NCBI GenBank assembly: GCA_009646425.1
Contig: WJBW01000004.1
Span: forward strand, 1-64,000
Direction: 5' to 3'
From: Burkholderiales bacterium LSUCC0115
GTDB taxonomy: Bacteria > Pseudomonadota > Gammaproteobacteria > Burkholderiales > Burkholderiaceae_A
Length of the DNA: 64,000 nt
Every line of letters starts with the position of its first letter. Positions within the stretch are counted from its first letter, which is position 1. Below the pieces are notes generated by a model. It worked only from the letters and a program-made list of their open reading frames with translations, was not told where the DNA came from and did no database searches. Below, piece after piece: positions 1 to 9,335 of this stretch. The translations under genes were made by a program, and so were the position numbers.

Positions 1-248
1 CCAAGGAAGAGGGTGGCCGTCACACGCCGTTCTTTAACAACTACCGTCCTCAGTTTTATTTCCGTACGACTGACGTGACGGGTTCCATCGAGCTGCCTTC
101 GGGCACCGAGATGGTGATGCCTGGTGACAACGTGAAGATGACTGTGACGCTGATTGCGCCCATCGCCATGGAGCAAGGCCTGCGCTTTGCAATCCGTGAG
201 GGTGGCCGTACCGTCGGCGCCGGCGTCGTCGCAAAAGTACTGGATTAA
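1..248 (+). CDS. tuf: Elongation factor Tu, C-terminal part (5' truncated by window edge)
   Basis: The first 248 bases encode the last 81 residues of EF-Tu, the GTPase that delivers aminoacyl-tRNA to the ribosome. The frame opens with [11 protein letters not shown], continues with [14 protein letters not shown] and ends with [15 protein letters not shown], which is the conserved domain III of bacterial EF-Tu. The G domain and domain II lie outside the window. The gene is followed 91 bp later by rpsJ, the classic str/S10 junction. The frame has no interruption. Confidence 0.97.
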   Translation, partial: KEEGGRHTPFFNNYRPQFYFRTTDVTGSIELPSGTEMVMPGDNVKMTVTLIAPIAMEQGLRFAIREGGRTVGAGVVAKVLD

Positions 249-260
249 TGTTCTGCCCAG

Positions 261-288
261 GCGGCTAACGAATCCCGACGTTAGCCGC
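261..288. other. Perfect inverted repeat between tuf and rpsJ
   Basis: The arms GCGGCTAACG (261-270) and CGTTAGCCGC (279-288) are exact reverse complements around an 8-nt loop, so RNA from either strand would fold into a 10-bp hairpin. There is no T tract directly after it, only scattered Ts, so it is not a convincing intrinsic terminator. It could be an mRNA-processing or partial-termination site that lowers read-through from tuf into the S10 genes. Confidence 0.6.
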
Positions 289-339
289 TGACTGTTTACT
301 TCGGGCCTTGTTCTTTATTCGTTCTTTTCGGAGTCATCC

Positions 340-648
340 ATGCAACAAAAAATTCGCATTCGCCTCAAAGCTTTCGATTACAAGTTGATCGATCAGTCCG
401 CCCTCGAAATCGTAGAGACTGCCAAGCGCACAGGCGCCGTGGTTCGTGGACCGGTTCCCCTGCCCACTCGGTTTCGTCGTTTTGACATCCTGCGCAGTCC
501 GCACGTCAACAAAACGTCCCGTGACCAGTTCGAGCTGCGGACCCATCAGCGTCTGATGGACATCGTGGACCCCACGGAGAAGACTGTTGACGCCCTGATG
601 AAACTGGATCTCCCAGCCGGCGTCGACGTGGAAATCAAGCTGCAGTAG
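340..648 (+). CDS. rpsJ: 30S ribosomal protein S10
   Basis: S10 is a 30S head protein and, as NusE, also takes part in transcription antitermination. The 102-residue product starts [18 protein letters not shown] and has the expected family length (103 in E. coli). A GGAG ribosome-binding site ends about 6 bases before the ATG. It follows tuf and precedes rplC across a 117-bp gap that is unusually wide for this operon and holds a promoter candidate. Confidence 0.98.
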   Translation: MQQKIRIRLKAFDYKLIDQSALEIVETAKRTGAVVRGPVPLPTRFRRFDILRSPHVNKTSRDQFELRTHQRLMDIVDPTEKTVDALMKLDLPAGVDVEIKLQ

Positions 649-653
649 GGCAC

Positions 654-683
654 TTGCAACAAAAAGTAAAACAGATTTATAAT
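654..683 (+). promoter_or_regulatory. Candidate sigma-70 promoter ahead of rplC
   Basis: TTGCAA at 654-659 and a perfect TATAAT at 678-683 are separated by 18 bp. This fits a housekeeping promoter reading into rplC and lies just after the rpsJ stop codon. It would give a transcript with a leader of about 75 nt. This is a motif match only; no start-site data are available. Confidence 0.6.
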
Positions 684-687
684 TGAG

Positions 688-760
688 GGCTTTTCTAGCC
701 GGATTGTCGGCAAGAAGCCTATTATTAACAGCCCTGGCCAATCGTAGCCAGGATCGGAGA
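688..760 (+). promoter_or_regulatory. Structured leader of rplC mRNA
   Basis: Between the promoter candidate and rplC the RNA can form two hairpins. The first is imperfect: GGCTT (689-693) pairs with AAGCC (715-719), and GCCG pairs with CGGC inside it. The second is perfect, CCTGGC (733-738) with GCCAGG (747-752) around an 8-nt loop. The second hairpin ends 3-4 bases before the GGAGA ribosome-binding site at 756-760, so it could affect translation of rplC. In E. coli the S10 operon is controlled through a leader bound by L4; whether this leader has that role is inference. Confidence 0.4.
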
Positions 761-765
761 AGAAG

Positions 766-1416
766 ATGAGCCTTGGACTACTCGGTCGCAAGGTTGGCAT
801 GACCCGCATCTTCACGGAAGACGGTGACACAGTTCCCGTAACCGTGATTGACGTGTCAGACAACCGTGTCACCCAACTCAAGTCTAACGAGACGGACGGC
901 TACTGCGCCGTTCAGGTTGCTTACGGCACCAAGCGGGCCTCCCGCGTCACCAAACCTGCCGCTGGGCATTTCGCCAAGGCCGGCGTTCAGGCCGGTGAGA
1001 TCCTGCGTGAATTTCCAGTGTCTGCGGATCAACTGGCCAACCTGTCGGCCGGTCAGACCCTGTCTGTCGACCTGTTTGCTGCCGGTCAAAAGGTGGACGT
1101 CACTGGAACGACCCAAGGTAAAGGGTTTACCGGCACCATCAAGCGCCATAACTTCGCCTCCCAGCGAGCTTCCCACGGTAACTCGCGGTCGCACAATGTG
1201 CCCGGTTCCATCGGTATGGCCCAGGACCCCGGTCGTGTCTTCCCCGGTAAGCGCATGCCTGGCCATGACGGCCACGTTCGTCGCACCATTCAGAACCTTG
1301 AGGTAGCCCGTGTTGATGTTGACCGTCAGCTGGTCCTGATCAAGGGCGCCGTCCCCGGATCCAAGGGTGGCCACCTCATTATTCGCCCCGCCATTCGCGC
1401 GGGCGCTCAGTCATAA
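766..1416 (+). CDS. rplC: 50S ribosomal protein L3
   Basis: L3 binds 23S rRNA early in 50S assembly near the peptidyl-transferase centre. The 216-residue product begins [16 protein letters not shown] and contains the conserved glycine-rich loop [13 protein letters not shown] followed by [38 protein letters not shown] ribosome-binding site precedes the ATG by 5 bases. It is co-directional with rplD, 12 bp downstream. Confidence 0.98.
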   Translation: MSLGLLGRKVGMTRIFTEDGDTVPVTVIDVSDNRVTQLKSNETDGYCAVQVAYGTKRASRVTKPAAGHFAKAGVQAGEILREFPVSADQLANLSAGQTLSVDLFAAGQKVDVTGTTQGKGFTGTIKRHNFASQRASHGNSRSHNVPGSIGMAQDPGRVFPGKRMPGHDGHVRRTIQNLEVARVDVDRQLVLIKGAVPGSKGGHLIIRPAIRAGAQS

Positions 1417-1428
1417 GGGGGCGCGGAC

Positions 1429-2049
1429 ATGGAACTCACGCTCTTAAACGACGCAGGCCAAGCGGCTGGTACTGTTCAGGCCACTGACATCGTCTTCAAT
1501 CGGGATTTCAACGAGCCTCTGATTCACCAGGTCGTTGTGGCCTATCAGGCCAATGCTCGCAGTGGCAATCGCAAGCAGAAGGACCGCTCCGAAATCAACA
1601 AGTCAACTCGCAAGCCCTGGCGCCAAAAAGGCACGGGTCGTGCTCGTGTTGGCCGCGCTTCCAGCCCTCTGTGGCGCGGAGGTGGCAAGGTATTTCCGAA
1701 TTCCCCGGACGAGAACTTCAGCCACAAGGTCAACAAGAAAATGTACCGCGCCGGTGTGCGGGCCATTCTCTCTCAGCTCGCTCGCGAAGGCCGTCTGGCC
1801 ATCGTTGAAAAGTTCGAGGTTGAGGCCCCCAAGACCAAGCTGGTCGCTGACAAGCTCAAGCAGATGGGAATGGAGTCGGTCCTGCTGATCACGGACAACC
1901 TGGACGAGTCCCTGTACCTGGCCTCTCGCAACCTCCAGAGCATTGCTGTCCTGGAGCCAGAGGCCGCAGATCCGGTATCGCTGGTTTATTTCGACAAGGT
2001 TCTAATGACCCGCGCCGCTTTGGCCCGTTTTGAGGAGATGCTGTCATGA
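1429..2049 (+). CDS. rplD: 50S ribosomal protein L4
   Basis: L4 is a 50S protein with a long loop lining the exit tunnel; in E. coli it also represses its own operon. The 206-residue product carries the basic loop [19 protein letters not shown] and the typical [12 protein letters not shown] motif at about residues 58-90. The stop codon overlaps the rplW start in an ATGA arrangement, which implies translational coupling. Confidence 0.98.
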   Translation: MELTLLNDAGQAAGTVQATDIVFNRDFNEPLIHQVVVAYQANARSGNRKQKDRSEINKSTRKPWRQKGTGRARVGRASSPLWRGGGKVFPNSPDENFSHKVNKKMYRAGVRAILSQLAREGRLAIVEKFEVEAPKTKLVADKLKQMGMESVLLITDNLDESLYLASRNLQSIAVLEPEAADPVSLVYFDKVLMTRAALARFEEMLS

Positions 2050-2345
2050 ATCAAGAGCGTCTGCTTAAGGTCCTGTTGTCGCCGATCATCTCTGAAAAGA
2101 GCACCCAGATCGGTGAGCAGAACAACCAAGTCGCCTTCCGCGTGACCCCCGATGCCACCAAGCCTGAGATCAAGGCAGCCGTTGAACTGCTATTCAAAGT
2201 TCGTGTGGCCGAGGTCAAGGTTTTGAACGTCAAAGGCAAGGCCAAGCGTCACGGCAAGACCGCCGGTCGTCGTCGCGACACTCGCAAGGCTTATGTCTGC
2301 CTCGCTGAGGGCCAGGAAATTAACTTCGGTGGGGAGGCTGCATAA
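2046..2345 (+). CDS. rplW: 50S ribosomal protein L23
   Basis: L23 sits at the tunnel exit and docks trigger factor and SRP. The 99-residue product shows the family pattern: [11 protein letters not shown] near the N-terminus, the [19 protein letters not shown] loop and a C-terminal GQEINF strand. It overlaps rplD by 4 bp and is followed after 2 bp by rplB. Confidence 0.97.
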   Translation: MNQERLLKVLLSPIISEKSTQIGEQNNQVAFRVTPDATKPEIKAAVELLFKVRVAEVKVLNVKGKAKRHGKTAGRRRDTRKAYVCLAEGQEINFGGEAA

Positions 2346-2347
2346 CC

Positions 2348-3178
2348 ATGCCTATCGTTAAACTCAAACCAACCTCCGCTGGTCAGCGGGCTGTTGTCAA
2401 AGTGGTGCACCCACACCTCTACAAGGGTCGCCCGCTCGACTCTCTGACTGAATCTCAGTCCAAGACAGCCGGACGCAACAACAACGGCCGTATCACTACC
2501 CGTCACCGTGGTGGTGGTCACAAGCAGCAGTACCGCATCATTGATTTTCGTCGCAACAAAGACGGGATCGCTGCCAAGGTCGAGCGCATCGAGTACGACC
2601 CCAACCGCAGCGCCCACATTGCTTTGCTTTGCTATGCAGACGGTGAGCGGCGCTACATCATCGCCCCGAAGGGTGTTGAGGTGGGAGCCGAACTGATGAG
2701 CGGGTCCGAGGCTCCCATCAAGCCCGGTAACACGCTGCCTATCCGTAACATCCCAGTGGGTTCCACCATTCACTGCGTTGAACTCCTCCCCGGCAAGGGC
2801 GCACAGATTGTTCGCGCTGCTGGTGGAAGTGCCCAGCTGTTGGCCAGAGAGGGCACCTACGCGCAGGTCCGCCTGCGCTCCGGCGAGATCCGTCGTGTGC
2901 ACATCGAGTGCCGCGCGACCCTGGGTGAGGTGAGCAACACCGAGAACAACCTGCGCCAATTAGGTAAAGCAGGTGCAACTCGTTGGCGTGGTGTGCGTCC
3001 GACCGTTCGCGGCGTGGCGATGAACCCGATTGACCACCCACACGGTGGTGGTGAAGGTCGTACCGGCGAGGCTCGTGAGCCAGTGAGCCCGTGGGGTACA
3101 CCAACCAAGGGTTACAAGACACGTCGAAACAAACGCACCAATTCCATGATTGTGACCAGCCGTCACAAGCGGAAATAA
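2348..3178 (+). CDS. rplB: 50S ribosomal protein L2
   Basis: L2 is a core 23S-binding protein required for subunit association and peptidyl-transferase activity. The 276-residue product has the expected length. It contains [19 protein letters not shown] near residues 42-60, the conserved [18 protein letters not shown] segment near 222-239 with the functionally important histidine, and a basic tail ending VTSRHKRK. Confidence 0.98.
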   Translation: MPIVKLKPTSAGQRAVVKVVHPHLYKGRPLDSLTESQSKTAGRNNNGRITTRHRGGGHKQQYRIIDFRRNKDGIAAKVERIEYDPNRSAHIALLCYADGERRYIIAPKGVEVGAELMSGSEAPIKPGNTLPIRNIPVGSTIHCVELLPGKGAQIVRAAGGSAQLLAREGTYAQVRLRSGEIRRVHIECRATLGEVSNTENNLRQLGKAGATRWRGVRPTVRGVAMNPIDHPHGGGEGRTGEAREPVSPWGTPTKGYKTRRNKRTNSMIVTSRHKRK

Positions 3179-3197
3179 GGGTAGAGGGAATTAGCAC

Positions 3198-3473
3198 ATG
3201 GCACGTTCAGCAAAAAAAGGCCCCTTCGTTGACGACCATCTCTACAAGAAAGTAGAGATCACCGTTGAGTCGAAGGACAAGCGTCCCATCAAAACCTGGT
3301 CGCGTCGTTCGACCATCCTGCCCGAATTCGTCGGCTTGACGATCGCCGTTCACAACGGCCGCCAGCATGTGCCGGTTTATGTGACCGACAACATGGTGGG
3401 CCATAAGCTCGGCGAATTTGCCCTCACCCGCACCTTCAAAGGGCACGCGGCTGACAAGAAGGCCAAGAAGTAA
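3198..3473 (+). CDS. rpsS: 30S ribosomal protein S19
   Basis: S19 is located in the 30S head, where it contacts S13 and the A-site tRNA region. The 91-residue product starts [18 protein letters not shown] and contains [23 protein letters not shown] and [17 protein letters not shown], the family signatures. Length and position between rplB and rplV are standard. Confidence 0.98.
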   Translation: MARSAKKGPFVDDHLYKKVEITVESKDKRPIKTWSRRSTILPEFVGLTIAVHNGRQHVPVYVTDNMVGHKLGEFALTRTFKGHAADKKAKK

Positions 3474-3506
3474 TAGGCCATCGGACCGGACCAAGGACTA
3501 GACATT

Positions 3507-3836
3507 ATGGAAACTTCAGCAAAACTCAGAGGCGTCAGGCTCTCGGCTCAAAAAGGCCGATTGGTGGCAGATCTCATTCGCGGCAAATCAGTTGAGCAAG
3601 CCCTCAACACGCTGACTTTTACGCCCAAAAAGGCGGCGGTCATCGTCAAGAAGGTGCTTGAGTCGGCGATCGCCAATGCTGAGCACAACGATGGCGCAGA
3701 CATCGATGAGCTCAAGGTCAAGACGATTACCGTTGAGCGTGGCACCAAGCTACGTCGGTTCTCCGCGCGGGCCAAGGGCCGCGGCGTCAGAATCGAAAAG
3801 CCAACCTGCCATATCAGCATTACCGTCGGAAATTAA
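3507..3836 (+). CDS. rplV: 50S ribosomal protein L22
   Basis: L22 contributes a beta-hairpin to the nascent-chain tunnel. The 109-residue product includes the N-terminal [20 protein letters not shown] and the hairpin region near residues 84-102 with [20 protein letters not shown]. No unusual insertions are seen in the hairpin, where macrolide-resistance changes often occur. It is followed 9 bp later by rpsC. Confidence 0.97.
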   Translation: METSAKLRGVRLSAQKGRLVADLIRGKSVEQALNTLTFTPKKAAVIVKKVLESAIANAEHNDGADIDELKVKTITVERGTKLRRFSARAKGRGVRIEKPTCHISITVGN

Positions 3837-3845
3837 GGAAGAGCG

Positions 3846-4658
3846 ATGGGACAAAAAGTTCACCCCACAGGATTTCGCCTCGCGGTCTCGCGCAACTGGT
3901 CATCGCGTTGGTTTGCCAACCCTCGCGATTTCGGCAAGATGCTCAACGAGGACATCAAGGTTCGCGACTTCCTCAAGCGCAAGCTCAAGAGCGCCGCAGT
4001 TGGTCGCGTACTGATCGAGCGGCCCGCCAAGAATGCCAAGATCACAATTTTCAGCGCACGTCCTGGCGTGGTTATCGGTAAAAAAGGCGAGGACATCGAG
4101 GCGCTCAAAACCCAGCTGTCCGCCATGATGGGCGTGCCTGTGCACGTCAACATCGAAGAGATTCGCAAGCCCGAAGTGGATGCCCAGCTGATTGCTGAGA
4201 GCATTACCCAGCAGCTCGAAAAGCGCATTATGTTCCGTCGGGCCATGAAGCGTGCCATGCAAAATGCCATGCGCCTGGGTGCTCAGGGCATCAAGATCAT
4301 GAGCTCAGGCCGACTCAACGGTGCAGAGATTGCTCGTACCGAGTGGTACCGTGAGGGACGCGTTCCCCTTCATACCCTGCGGGCCGACATCGACTACGGC
4401 TTTGCCGAGGCAGTCACCACCTACGGCATCATCGGAGTGAAAGTCTGGGTCTACAAGGGCGACACCCTTGGTCGTGGTGACGCGCCAGCCGTTGCTGCCC
4501 AGGAACCTGCCGGCGTTGAGCCCGAGAAGAAGCCTCGTCGTGCGCCAGCCAAGCGGACCAAACCTGAGGGTGAGGCCGCCGAGGCCAAGCCAGCGGTTAA
4601 GCGCGTTCGTAAAGTCACTGCAGCGGCCGCCGAAGGCGACCAGTCTGCATCCTCATAG
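3846..4658 (+). CDS. rpsC: 30S ribosomal protein S3 with extended C-terminal tail
   Basis: S3 lines the mRNA entry channel and contributes to helicase activity. The 270-residue product has the N-terminal [12 protein letters not shown], the KH-domain [12 protein letters not shown] loop and the [31 protein letters not shown] motif. It is about 37 residues longer than E. coli S3 because of a tail from about residue 215 that is rich in Ala, Lys, Arg and Glu. Long S3 tails of this kind occur in other betaproteobacteria, so this is probably genuine and not a frameshift. Confidence 0.97.
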   Translation: MGQKVHPTGFRLAVSRNWSSRWFANPRDFGKMLNEDIKVRDFLKRKLKSAAVGRVLIERPAKNAKITIFSARPGVVIGKKGEDIEALKTQLSAMMGVPVHVNIEEIRKPEVDAQLIAESITQQLEKRIMFRRAMKRAMQNAMRLGAQGIKIMSSGRLNGAEIARTEWYREGRVPLHTLRADIDYGFAEAVTTYGIIGVKVWVYKGDTLGRGDAPAVAAQEPAGVEPEKKPRRAPAKRTKPEGEAAEAKPAVKRVRKVTAAAAEGDQSASS

Positions 4659-4675
4659 TCAAAGGCGGATTTATC

Positions 4676-5092
4676 ATGCTGCAACCTTCACGTCGCAAAT
4701 ATCGGAAAGAACAGAAAGGCCGCAACACCGGCCTGGCGACCCGTGGCACGGCTGTCTCGTTTGGCGAGTACGGCCTGAAAGCCACTGCCCGTGGTCGACT
4801 GACCTCTCGCCAGATCGAGGCTGCCCGTCGAGCCATGACCCGTCACATCAAGCGGGGTGGCCGTATCTGGATTCGGATTTTTCCGGACAAGCCCATCTCC
4901 AAAAAGCCTGCTGAAGTTCGTATGGGTAACGGTAAAGGCAACGTCGAGTACTACGTCGCTGAGATTCAACCCGGCAAGATGCTCTATGAGATGGACGGGG
5001 TTGATGAAATCTTGGCCCGTGAGGCATTTCGTCTGGCCGCGGCAAAACTGCCCCTGTCTACCACCTTCGTGGTCCGCCAGGTTGGCCGCTAG
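4676..5092 (+). CDS. rplP: 50S ribosomal protein L16
   Basis: L16 organises the A-site tRNA binding region of the 50S subunit. The 138-residue product starts [17 protein letters not shown] and contains [30 protein letters not shown] and [20 protein letters not shown]. This matches the family over its full length. It lies 17 bp after rpsC and 17 bp before rpmC. Confidence 0.98.
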   Translation: MLQPSRRKYRKEQKGRNTGLATRGTAVSFGEYGLKATARGRLTSRQIEAARRAMTRHIKRGGRIWIRIFPDKPISKKPAEVRMGNGKGNVEYYVAEIQPGKMLYEMDGVDEILAREAFRLAAAKLPLSTTFVVRQVGR

Positions 5093-5109
5093 TTAACAAA
5101 GGATCAGAG

Positions 5110-5301
5110 ATGAAAGCATCCGAACTACGCGCCAAGTCTGAGGCCGAGCTCTCCACAGAGCTCGAGTCCCTGCTTCGCGCCCATTTCAACCTGCGCATGC
5201 AGCACGGCACCCAGCAGCTCGCCAACACCGCCCAGCTTGGCGCGGTGAAACGTGACATTGCTCGGGTCAAGACGCTCATTCGTGAAAGGAAGTCTGCATG
5301 A
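5110..5301 (+). CDS. rpmC: 50S ribosomal protein L29
   Basis: L29 is a small helical protein near the tunnel exit next to L23. The 63-residue product [22 protein letters not shown]...[18 protein letters not shown] has the expected length and coiled-coil-like composition. Its last codons overlap the rpsQ start by 4 bp (ATGA), which suggests coupled translation. Confidence 0.97.
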   Translation: MKASELRAKSEAELSTELESLLRAHFNLRMQHGTQQLANTAQLGAVKRDIARVKTLIRERKSA

Positions 5302-5564
5302 GCCAGAACCAATCCCTTACCCGGACCCTGGTGGGTCGTGTGGTCAGCGACAAGATGCAAAAAACAGTGACCGTCTTGGTGGAGCGTCGCATTCAGCACC
5401 CGGTCTATGGCAAGTTTATTGGCCAGTCCAAGAAGTACCACGCCCACATTGAGCTGGACGGTGTCGGTATGGGTGACACGGTCGAGATTGCCGAGACCCG
5501 GCCCATCTCCAAGACCAAATCTTGGATGGTGACCAAGCTGGTCTCTAAGGCGGTGGTGGTCTAA
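5298..5564 (+). CDS. rpsQ: 30S ribosomal protein S17
   Basis: S17 is an OB-fold protein that binds 16S rRNA early in assembly. The 88-residue product contains [21 protein letters not shown] and the [30 protein letters not shown] signature. It is the last gene of the S10 block here: a 214-bp non-coding stretch with a promoter candidate separates it from rplN. Confidence 0.97.
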   Translation: MSQNQSLTRTLVGRVVSDKMQKTVTVLVERRIQHPVYGKFIGQSKKYHAHIELDGVGMGDTVEIAETRPISKTKSWMVTKLVSKAVVV

Positions 5565-5582
5565 GGCTCAACCCCGCAAGCC

Positions 5583-5611
5583 TTGCAAGCCTTCAATAAC
5601 TGTTATACAAT
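5583..5611 (+). promoter_or_regulatory. Candidate sigma-70 promoter for the spc gene block
   Basis: TTGCAA (5583-5588) and TACAAT (5606-5611) are spaced by exactly 17 bp. They lie 18 bp after the rpsQ stop codon and upstream of a leader of roughly 160 nt before rplN. The same -35 hexamer, TTGCAA, occurs in the candidate promoter before rplC. Transcription of rplN onward from its own promoter would match the separate spc operon known in E. coli. Confidence 0.65.
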
Positions 5612-5617
5612 TTAAGG

Positions 5618-5778
5618 CTTTCTTGGCGTAGTACCCATCTTCTCCAACGCCTGAGCAACTGCCGCGGCAGCTGCCTAGATCGACGGAGCCCAATACTGCT
5701 GACACAGAGGTCGTGTCAGCAAGTTGGGGAGTAGGTTTCCAAATTGTTGTGTAGTCCGTTTATTGGGAATGACGAATC
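5618..5778 (+). promoter_or_regulatory. Structured untranslated leader upstream of rplN
   Basis: This leader has no open reading frame of note. It contains the palindrome CTGCCGCGGCAG (5659-5670), which overlaps a second palindrome GGCAGCTGCC (5666-5675), so the two would compete. Further on there is a perfect 9-bp hairpin, TGCTGACAC (5697-5705) with GTGTCAGCA (5713-5721). The RNA could carry a ribosomal-protein autoregulatory site, but I do not recognise a known leader family. In E. coli the spc operon is controlled by S8 at a site further downstream. Confidence 0.4.
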
Positions 5779-6147
5779 ATGATTCAGATGCAATCGCGTC
5801 TGGACGTGGCCGATAACACTGGTGCCCGTTCAGTCATGTGTATCAAGGTCCTCGGTGGATCCAAGCGCCGCTATGCTGGCATTGGCGACATCATCAAGGT
5901 CTCCATCAAAGACGCTGCCCCCCGGGGACGCGTGAAGAAGGGTGAGATCTACAACGCCGTTGTGGTTCGCACCGCCAAAGGCGTTCGCCGTCCTGACGGA
6001 TCCCTTGTGAAGTTCGACGGCAATGCCGCCGTCTTGCTGAATACCAAATTAGAGCCCATCGGCACCCGTATTTTTGGGCCGGTGACGCGTGAACTGCGTA
6101 ACGAGAAATTCATGAAGATTGTCTCGCTCGCCCCCGAAGTGATTTAA
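5779..6147 (+). CDS. rplN: 50S ribosomal protein L14
   Basis: L14 lies at the subunit interface, where it contacts 16S helix 14 and binds RsfS. The 122-residue product [37 protein letters not shown] is typical over its whole length and ends [12 protein letters not shown]. It is the first gene after the long leader and opens the spc-type block. Confidence 0.98.
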   Translation: MIQMQSRLDVADNTGARSVMCIKVLGGSKRRYAGIGDIIKVSIKDAAPRGRVKKGEIYNAVVVRTAKGVRRPDGSLVKFDGNAAVLLNTKLEPIGTRIFGPVTRELRNEKFMKIVSLAPEVI

Positions 6148-6182
6148 GCAAGCTACAAAAAGATTCAAAAGGCGGATCCACT

Positions 6183-6518
6183 ATGAAAAAGATTCGAAAG
6201 GGCGATGAGGTCATCGTCATCACAGGTCGGGACAAGGGCAAGCGCGGTCTTGTTCTGCGTCGCGTAGACGAACAGCACTTGGTCGTTGAGGGCGTGAACC
6301 TCGCCAAGAAGCATCAGCGTCCAAATCCCATGAAGGGCGACCAAGGCGGGATCGTCGACAAGGCCATGCCCATCGACCAGTCCAACGTCGCCATCTACAA
6401 CCCCAAGACTCAAAAAGCCGACCGGGTTGCAGTTCAGGTCAACGAAGATGGCAGCAAGGTTCGTGTCTATGCCTCTTCCAAAGAACCTCTACCGGCCAGC
6501 GCTGCCGCTGCTGCATAA
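6183..6518 (+). CDS. rplX: 50S ribosomal protein L24
   Basis: L24 is an assembly initiator for the 50S subunit with a KOW fold. The 111-residue product contains [23 protein letters not shown] at the N-terminus, which is the KOW motif, and [21 protein letters not shown] in the middle. The C-terminus ends in an alanine-rich tail. The gene is followed after 9 bp by rplE. Confidence 0.97.
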   Translation: MKKIRKGDEVIVITGRDKGKRGLVLRRVDEQHLVVEGVNLAKKHQRPNPMKGDQGGIVDKAMPIDQSNVAIYNPKTQKADRVAVQVNEDGSKVRVYASSKEPLPASAAAAA

Positions 6519-6527
6519 GGAATTGAC

Positions 6528-7067
6528 ATGTCTCGCATGCTAGAAATCTACCGTGATCAGGTCGCACCAGCCTTGATGGCCAAGTTTGGCTACAAGTCAA
6601 AAATGGAAGTGCCTCGCCTGACCAAAATCACTCTGAACATGGGCCTCGGTGAGGCCGTTTCTGACAAGAAGGTCATCGAGGCTGCCGTGGCCGACCTGAC
6701 CAAGATTGCTGGTCAGAAACCAGTTGTGACCAAGGCCCGTAAGGCCATCGCGGGCTTCAAGATCCGTGAAGGCTATCCCATCGGTTGCATGGTCACGCTT
6801 CGCGGCGCACGCATGTTTGAGTTCCTCGATCGCTTTGTGACCGTGGCGCTTCCCCGTGTTCGTGACTTTCGCGGTATTTCGGGCAAGTCCTTCGATGGCC
6901 GTGGTAACTACAACATCGGCGTCAAAGAACAGATCATCTTCCCCGAGATCGAATACGACAAGGTTGATGCCGTCCGTGGCCTGAACATCAGCGTCACCAC
7001 CACCGCCAAGACCGACGCAGAGGCCAAGGCCCTGTTGGCCGGCTTTAAGTTCCCCTTCAAGAATTAA
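6528..7067 (+). CDS. rplE: 50S ribosomal protein L5
   Basis: L5 binds 5S rRNA in the central protuberance. The 179-residue product has the family length and contains [44 protein letters not shown] and the C-terminal [20 protein letters not shown]. It is followed by rpsN after 19 bp. Confidence 0.98.
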   Translation: MSRMLEIYRDQVAPALMAKFGYKSKMEVPRLTKITLNMGLGEAVSDKKVIEAAVADLTKIAGQKPVVTKARKAIAGFKIREGYPIGCMVTLRGARMFEFLDRFVTVALPRVRDFRGISGKSFDGRGNYNIGVKEQIIFPEIEYDKVDAVRGLNISVTTTAKTDAEAKALLAGFKFPFKN

Positions 7068-7086
7068 CTGAACAGGACCATCTCAA

Positions 7087-7392
7087 ATGGCAAAACTGTC
7101 AATGATCAACCGCGAGAAAAAGCGCGAAGCCTTGGTCAAGAAATACGCCGCGAAGCGGGCCGCCCTCTTCGCCATCATTCAGGACCAGTCAAAGTCCGAA
7201 GAGGAGCGTTACGAGGCCCGCCTTGCGCTCCAGAAGCTGCCCCGTAACTCCAGCCCAGTTCGCCAGCGTAACCGTTGCCAACTGACCGGTCGTCCTCGTG
7301 GCACCTATCGTTTGTTTGGGCTGGGCCGCATGAAGATTCGTGAAGCCGCCTTCCGCGGTGAAATTCCTGGCCTTACCAAGGCCAGCTGGTAA
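7087..7392 (+). CDS. rpsN: 30S ribosomal protein S14 (long, zinc-free type)
   Basis: S14 is a 30S head protein. The 101-residue product is the long form; the C-terminal [40 protein letters not shown] lacks the paired CxxC motifs of the short zinc-binding version. Only one cysteine is present in the conserved core, so this copy should not need zinc, unlike the L36 protein encoded further along. Confidence 0.97.
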   Translation: MAKLSMINREKKREALVKKYAAKRAALFAIIQDQSKSEEERYEARLALQKLPRNSSPVRQRNRCQLTGRPRGTYRLFGLGRMKIREAAFRGEIPGLTKASW

Positions 7393-7434
7393 ATCCGATT
7401 TATTTAGAAGCTTGAAAGAAAAGGGTTCTCATCC

Positions 7435-7830
7435 ATGAGCATGAACGATCCCATCGCCGACATGTTCACCCGCATTCGCAACGCGCAGCGGGTGGAGAAG
7501 CGGTCGGTACAAATGCCGTCCTCGAAGATCAAGGTGGCGATTGCCACCCTGTTGAAAGACGAGGGCTACATTGATGGCTATGCTGTACGCCAAGAAGGTC
7601 CCAAGGCCGATCTGGAGATCAGCCTGAAGTACCACGCTGGCCGTCCAGTCATCGAACGCATTGAGCGGGTCTCCAAGCCCGGCCTGCGTGTCTATCGTGA
7701 CCGCACCAGCATCCCCAATGTGATGAACGGTCTCGGTGTGGCCATCGTCTCCACCTCTCGGGGCCTCATGACCGATCGCAAAGCACGTGCCTCTGGCATT
7801 GGCGGCGAAGTCATTGGCATCGTGGCGTAA
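7435..7830 (+). CDS. rpsH: 30S ribosomal protein S8
   Basis: S8 binds helix 21 of 16S rRNA and in E. coli represses the spc operon. The 131-residue product has [18 protein letters not shown] at the N-terminus and ends [26 protein letters not shown], the conserved rRNA-binding C-terminal domain. It is 12 bp upstream of rplF. Confidence 0.98.
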   Translation: MSMNDPIADMFTRIRNAQRVEKRSVQMPSSKIKVAIATLLKDEGYIDGYAVRQEGPKADLEISLKYHAGRPVIERIERVSKPGLRVYRDRTSIPNVMNGLGVAIVSTSRGLMTDRKARASGIGGEVIGIVA

Positions 7831-7842
7831 GGGGGCGTAATC

Positions 7843-8376
7843 ATGTCAAGAATCGCAAAATACCCCGTCAAATTGCCCGCAGGCGTTGAGGCAAACGTGG
7901 CCATGGATGCCATCACGGTCAAGGGCCCCCTGGGTACCCTGCAGCAGCCCCTCGATGGCTCGGTCAAATTGGTGGTCAACAACGGTGAGATCAGCTTCGA
8001 AGTGGCCGACGAGACCCGTCATGCCAAGGCGATGAGCGGTACGCTTCGGGCCCTGGTCAACAACATGGTCACCGGCGTGTCCAAAGGCTTCGAGAAGAAG
8101 CTCTCCTTGGTGGGCGTGGGTTACAAGGCCGCCGCTCAAGGCAAGAGCCTGAATCTGGCGCTGGGTTTCTCTCACCCTGTGGACTACGCCCTGCCTGAGG
8201 GCATCAAGGCTGAGACCCCAACTCCGACCGAGATCATCATTAAGGGTATTGATCGACAGCGGGTTGGTCAGGTGGCCGCCGAAGTTCGAGCCTATCGTCC
8301 CCCCGAGCCATACAAGGGCAAGGGTGTTCGCTATGTCGACGAGGTTGTGATCATCAAAGAGACCAAGAAGAAGTAA
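7843..8376 (+). CDS. rplF: 50S ribosomal protein L6
   Basis: L6 binds near the factor-binding site of the 50S subunit. The 177-residue protein contains the two related domains of the family and the signature [16 protein letters not shown] near the C-terminus. The last residues are a lysine run, ETKKK. A 48-bp spacer separates it from rplR. Confidence 0.98.
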   Translation: MSRIAKYPVKLPAGVEANVAMDAITVKGPLGTLQQPLDGSVKLVVNNGEISFEVADETRHAKAMSGTLRALVNNMVTGVSKGFEKKLSLVGVGYKAAAQGKSLNLALGFSHPVDYALPEGIKAETPTPTEIIIKGIDRQRVGQVAAEVRAYRPPEPYKGKGVRYVDEVVIIKETKKK

Positions 8377-8424
8377 CTCGGTCACCTCGAACAAACCATA
8401 TTTCCAGAATCAAGGACAAGATCC

Positions 8425-8790
8425 ATGGACAAGACAAAAGCAAGGCTGCGCAGAGCACGTCAGACTCGGGCCAAGATCCGTGAACTGCGCATGCATCGTC
8501 TGTCGGTACATCGCACCAACCTGCACATTTACGCCACCATCCTTGACCCCAATGGCGACAAGGTCCTGGTGAGCGCATCGACCGTTGAGGCCGAGATTCG
8601 TACCCAACTGGCCGGCCAGTCCGGCAAAGGCGGAAACGCCTCAGCCGCCGCACTGGTGGGCAAACGGGTTGCTGAGAAGGCCAAGGCCGCTGGTATCACC
8701 ACGGTTGCCTTTGACCGCGCAGGTTTTCGTTATCACGGCCGTGTGAAGGCCCTGGCAGAGGCTGCTCGCGAGAGCGGGCTGCAGTTCTAA
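8425..8790 (+). CDS. rplR: 50S ribosomal protein L18
   Basis: L18 binds 5S rRNA with L5. The 121-residue product starts [21 protein letters not shown] with a basic N-terminus and ends [26 protein letters not shown], the conserved family ending. It is followed after 16 bp by rpsE. Confidence 0.98.
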   Translation: MDKTKARLRRARQTRAKIRELRMHRLSVHRTNLHIYATILDPNGDKVLVSASTVEAEIRTQLAGQSGKGGNASAAALVGKRVAEKAKAAGITTVAFDRAGFRYHGRVKALAEAARESGLQF

Positions 8791-8806
8791 GACCAAAGGA
8801 ATCGCA

Positions 8807-9325
8807 ATGGCAAAAATGCAAGCACGTGTGAACACCGAAGATCGTGATGACGGTCTGAAGGAAAAGATGATTGCGGTCAACCGGGTCAGCAAGACCGTAA
8901 AGGGTGGTCGTATTTTGGGCTTCGCCGCTCTGACGGTTGTCGGCGACGGCGACGGCAGCATCGGCATGGGCAAGGGCAAGTCCCGTGAGGTACCGGTGGC
9001 CGTCCAGAAAGCTATGGATGAAGCTCGCCGAAAGATGGTCCGTGTTTCGCTGAAGGGCGGCACTTTCCATCACACGGTGACCGGCAAGCACGGCGCCTCC
9101 ACTGTCTTGATCTCGCCCGCGGCCAAGGGTACCGGCATCATCGCCGGCGGCCCCATGCGCGCGATCTTCGAGGTCATGGGCGTCACCGACGTTGTCGCCA
9201 AGAGCCTTGGTTCGACCAATCCCTACAACATGGTCCGCGCCACTATTAATGGCCTCAAGCGTATGCAGACTCCTTCCGAGATTGCAAACAAGCGCGGCCT
9301 GTCAATTGAGCAGATTCTGAATTAA
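8807..9325 (+). CDS. rpsE: 30S ribosomal protein S5
   Basis: S5 sits at the mRNA entry site and affects decoding fidelity. The 172-residue product contains [35 protein letters not shown], which is the double-stranded RNA-binding domain, and the C-terminal [26 protein letters not shown]. The start is chosen at MAKMQARVN, directly after a GGAA-type ribosome-binding site. Confidence 0.98.
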   Translation: MAKMQARVNTEDRDDGLKEKMIAVNRVSKTVKGGRILGFAALTVVGDGDGSIGMGKGKSREVPVAVQKAMDEARRKMVRVSLKGGTFHHTVTGKHGASTVLISPAAKGTGIIAGGPMRAIFEVMGVTDVVAKSLGSTNPYNMVRATINGLKRMQTPSEIANKRGLSIEQILN

Positions 9326-9335
9326 GGCACAAGCC

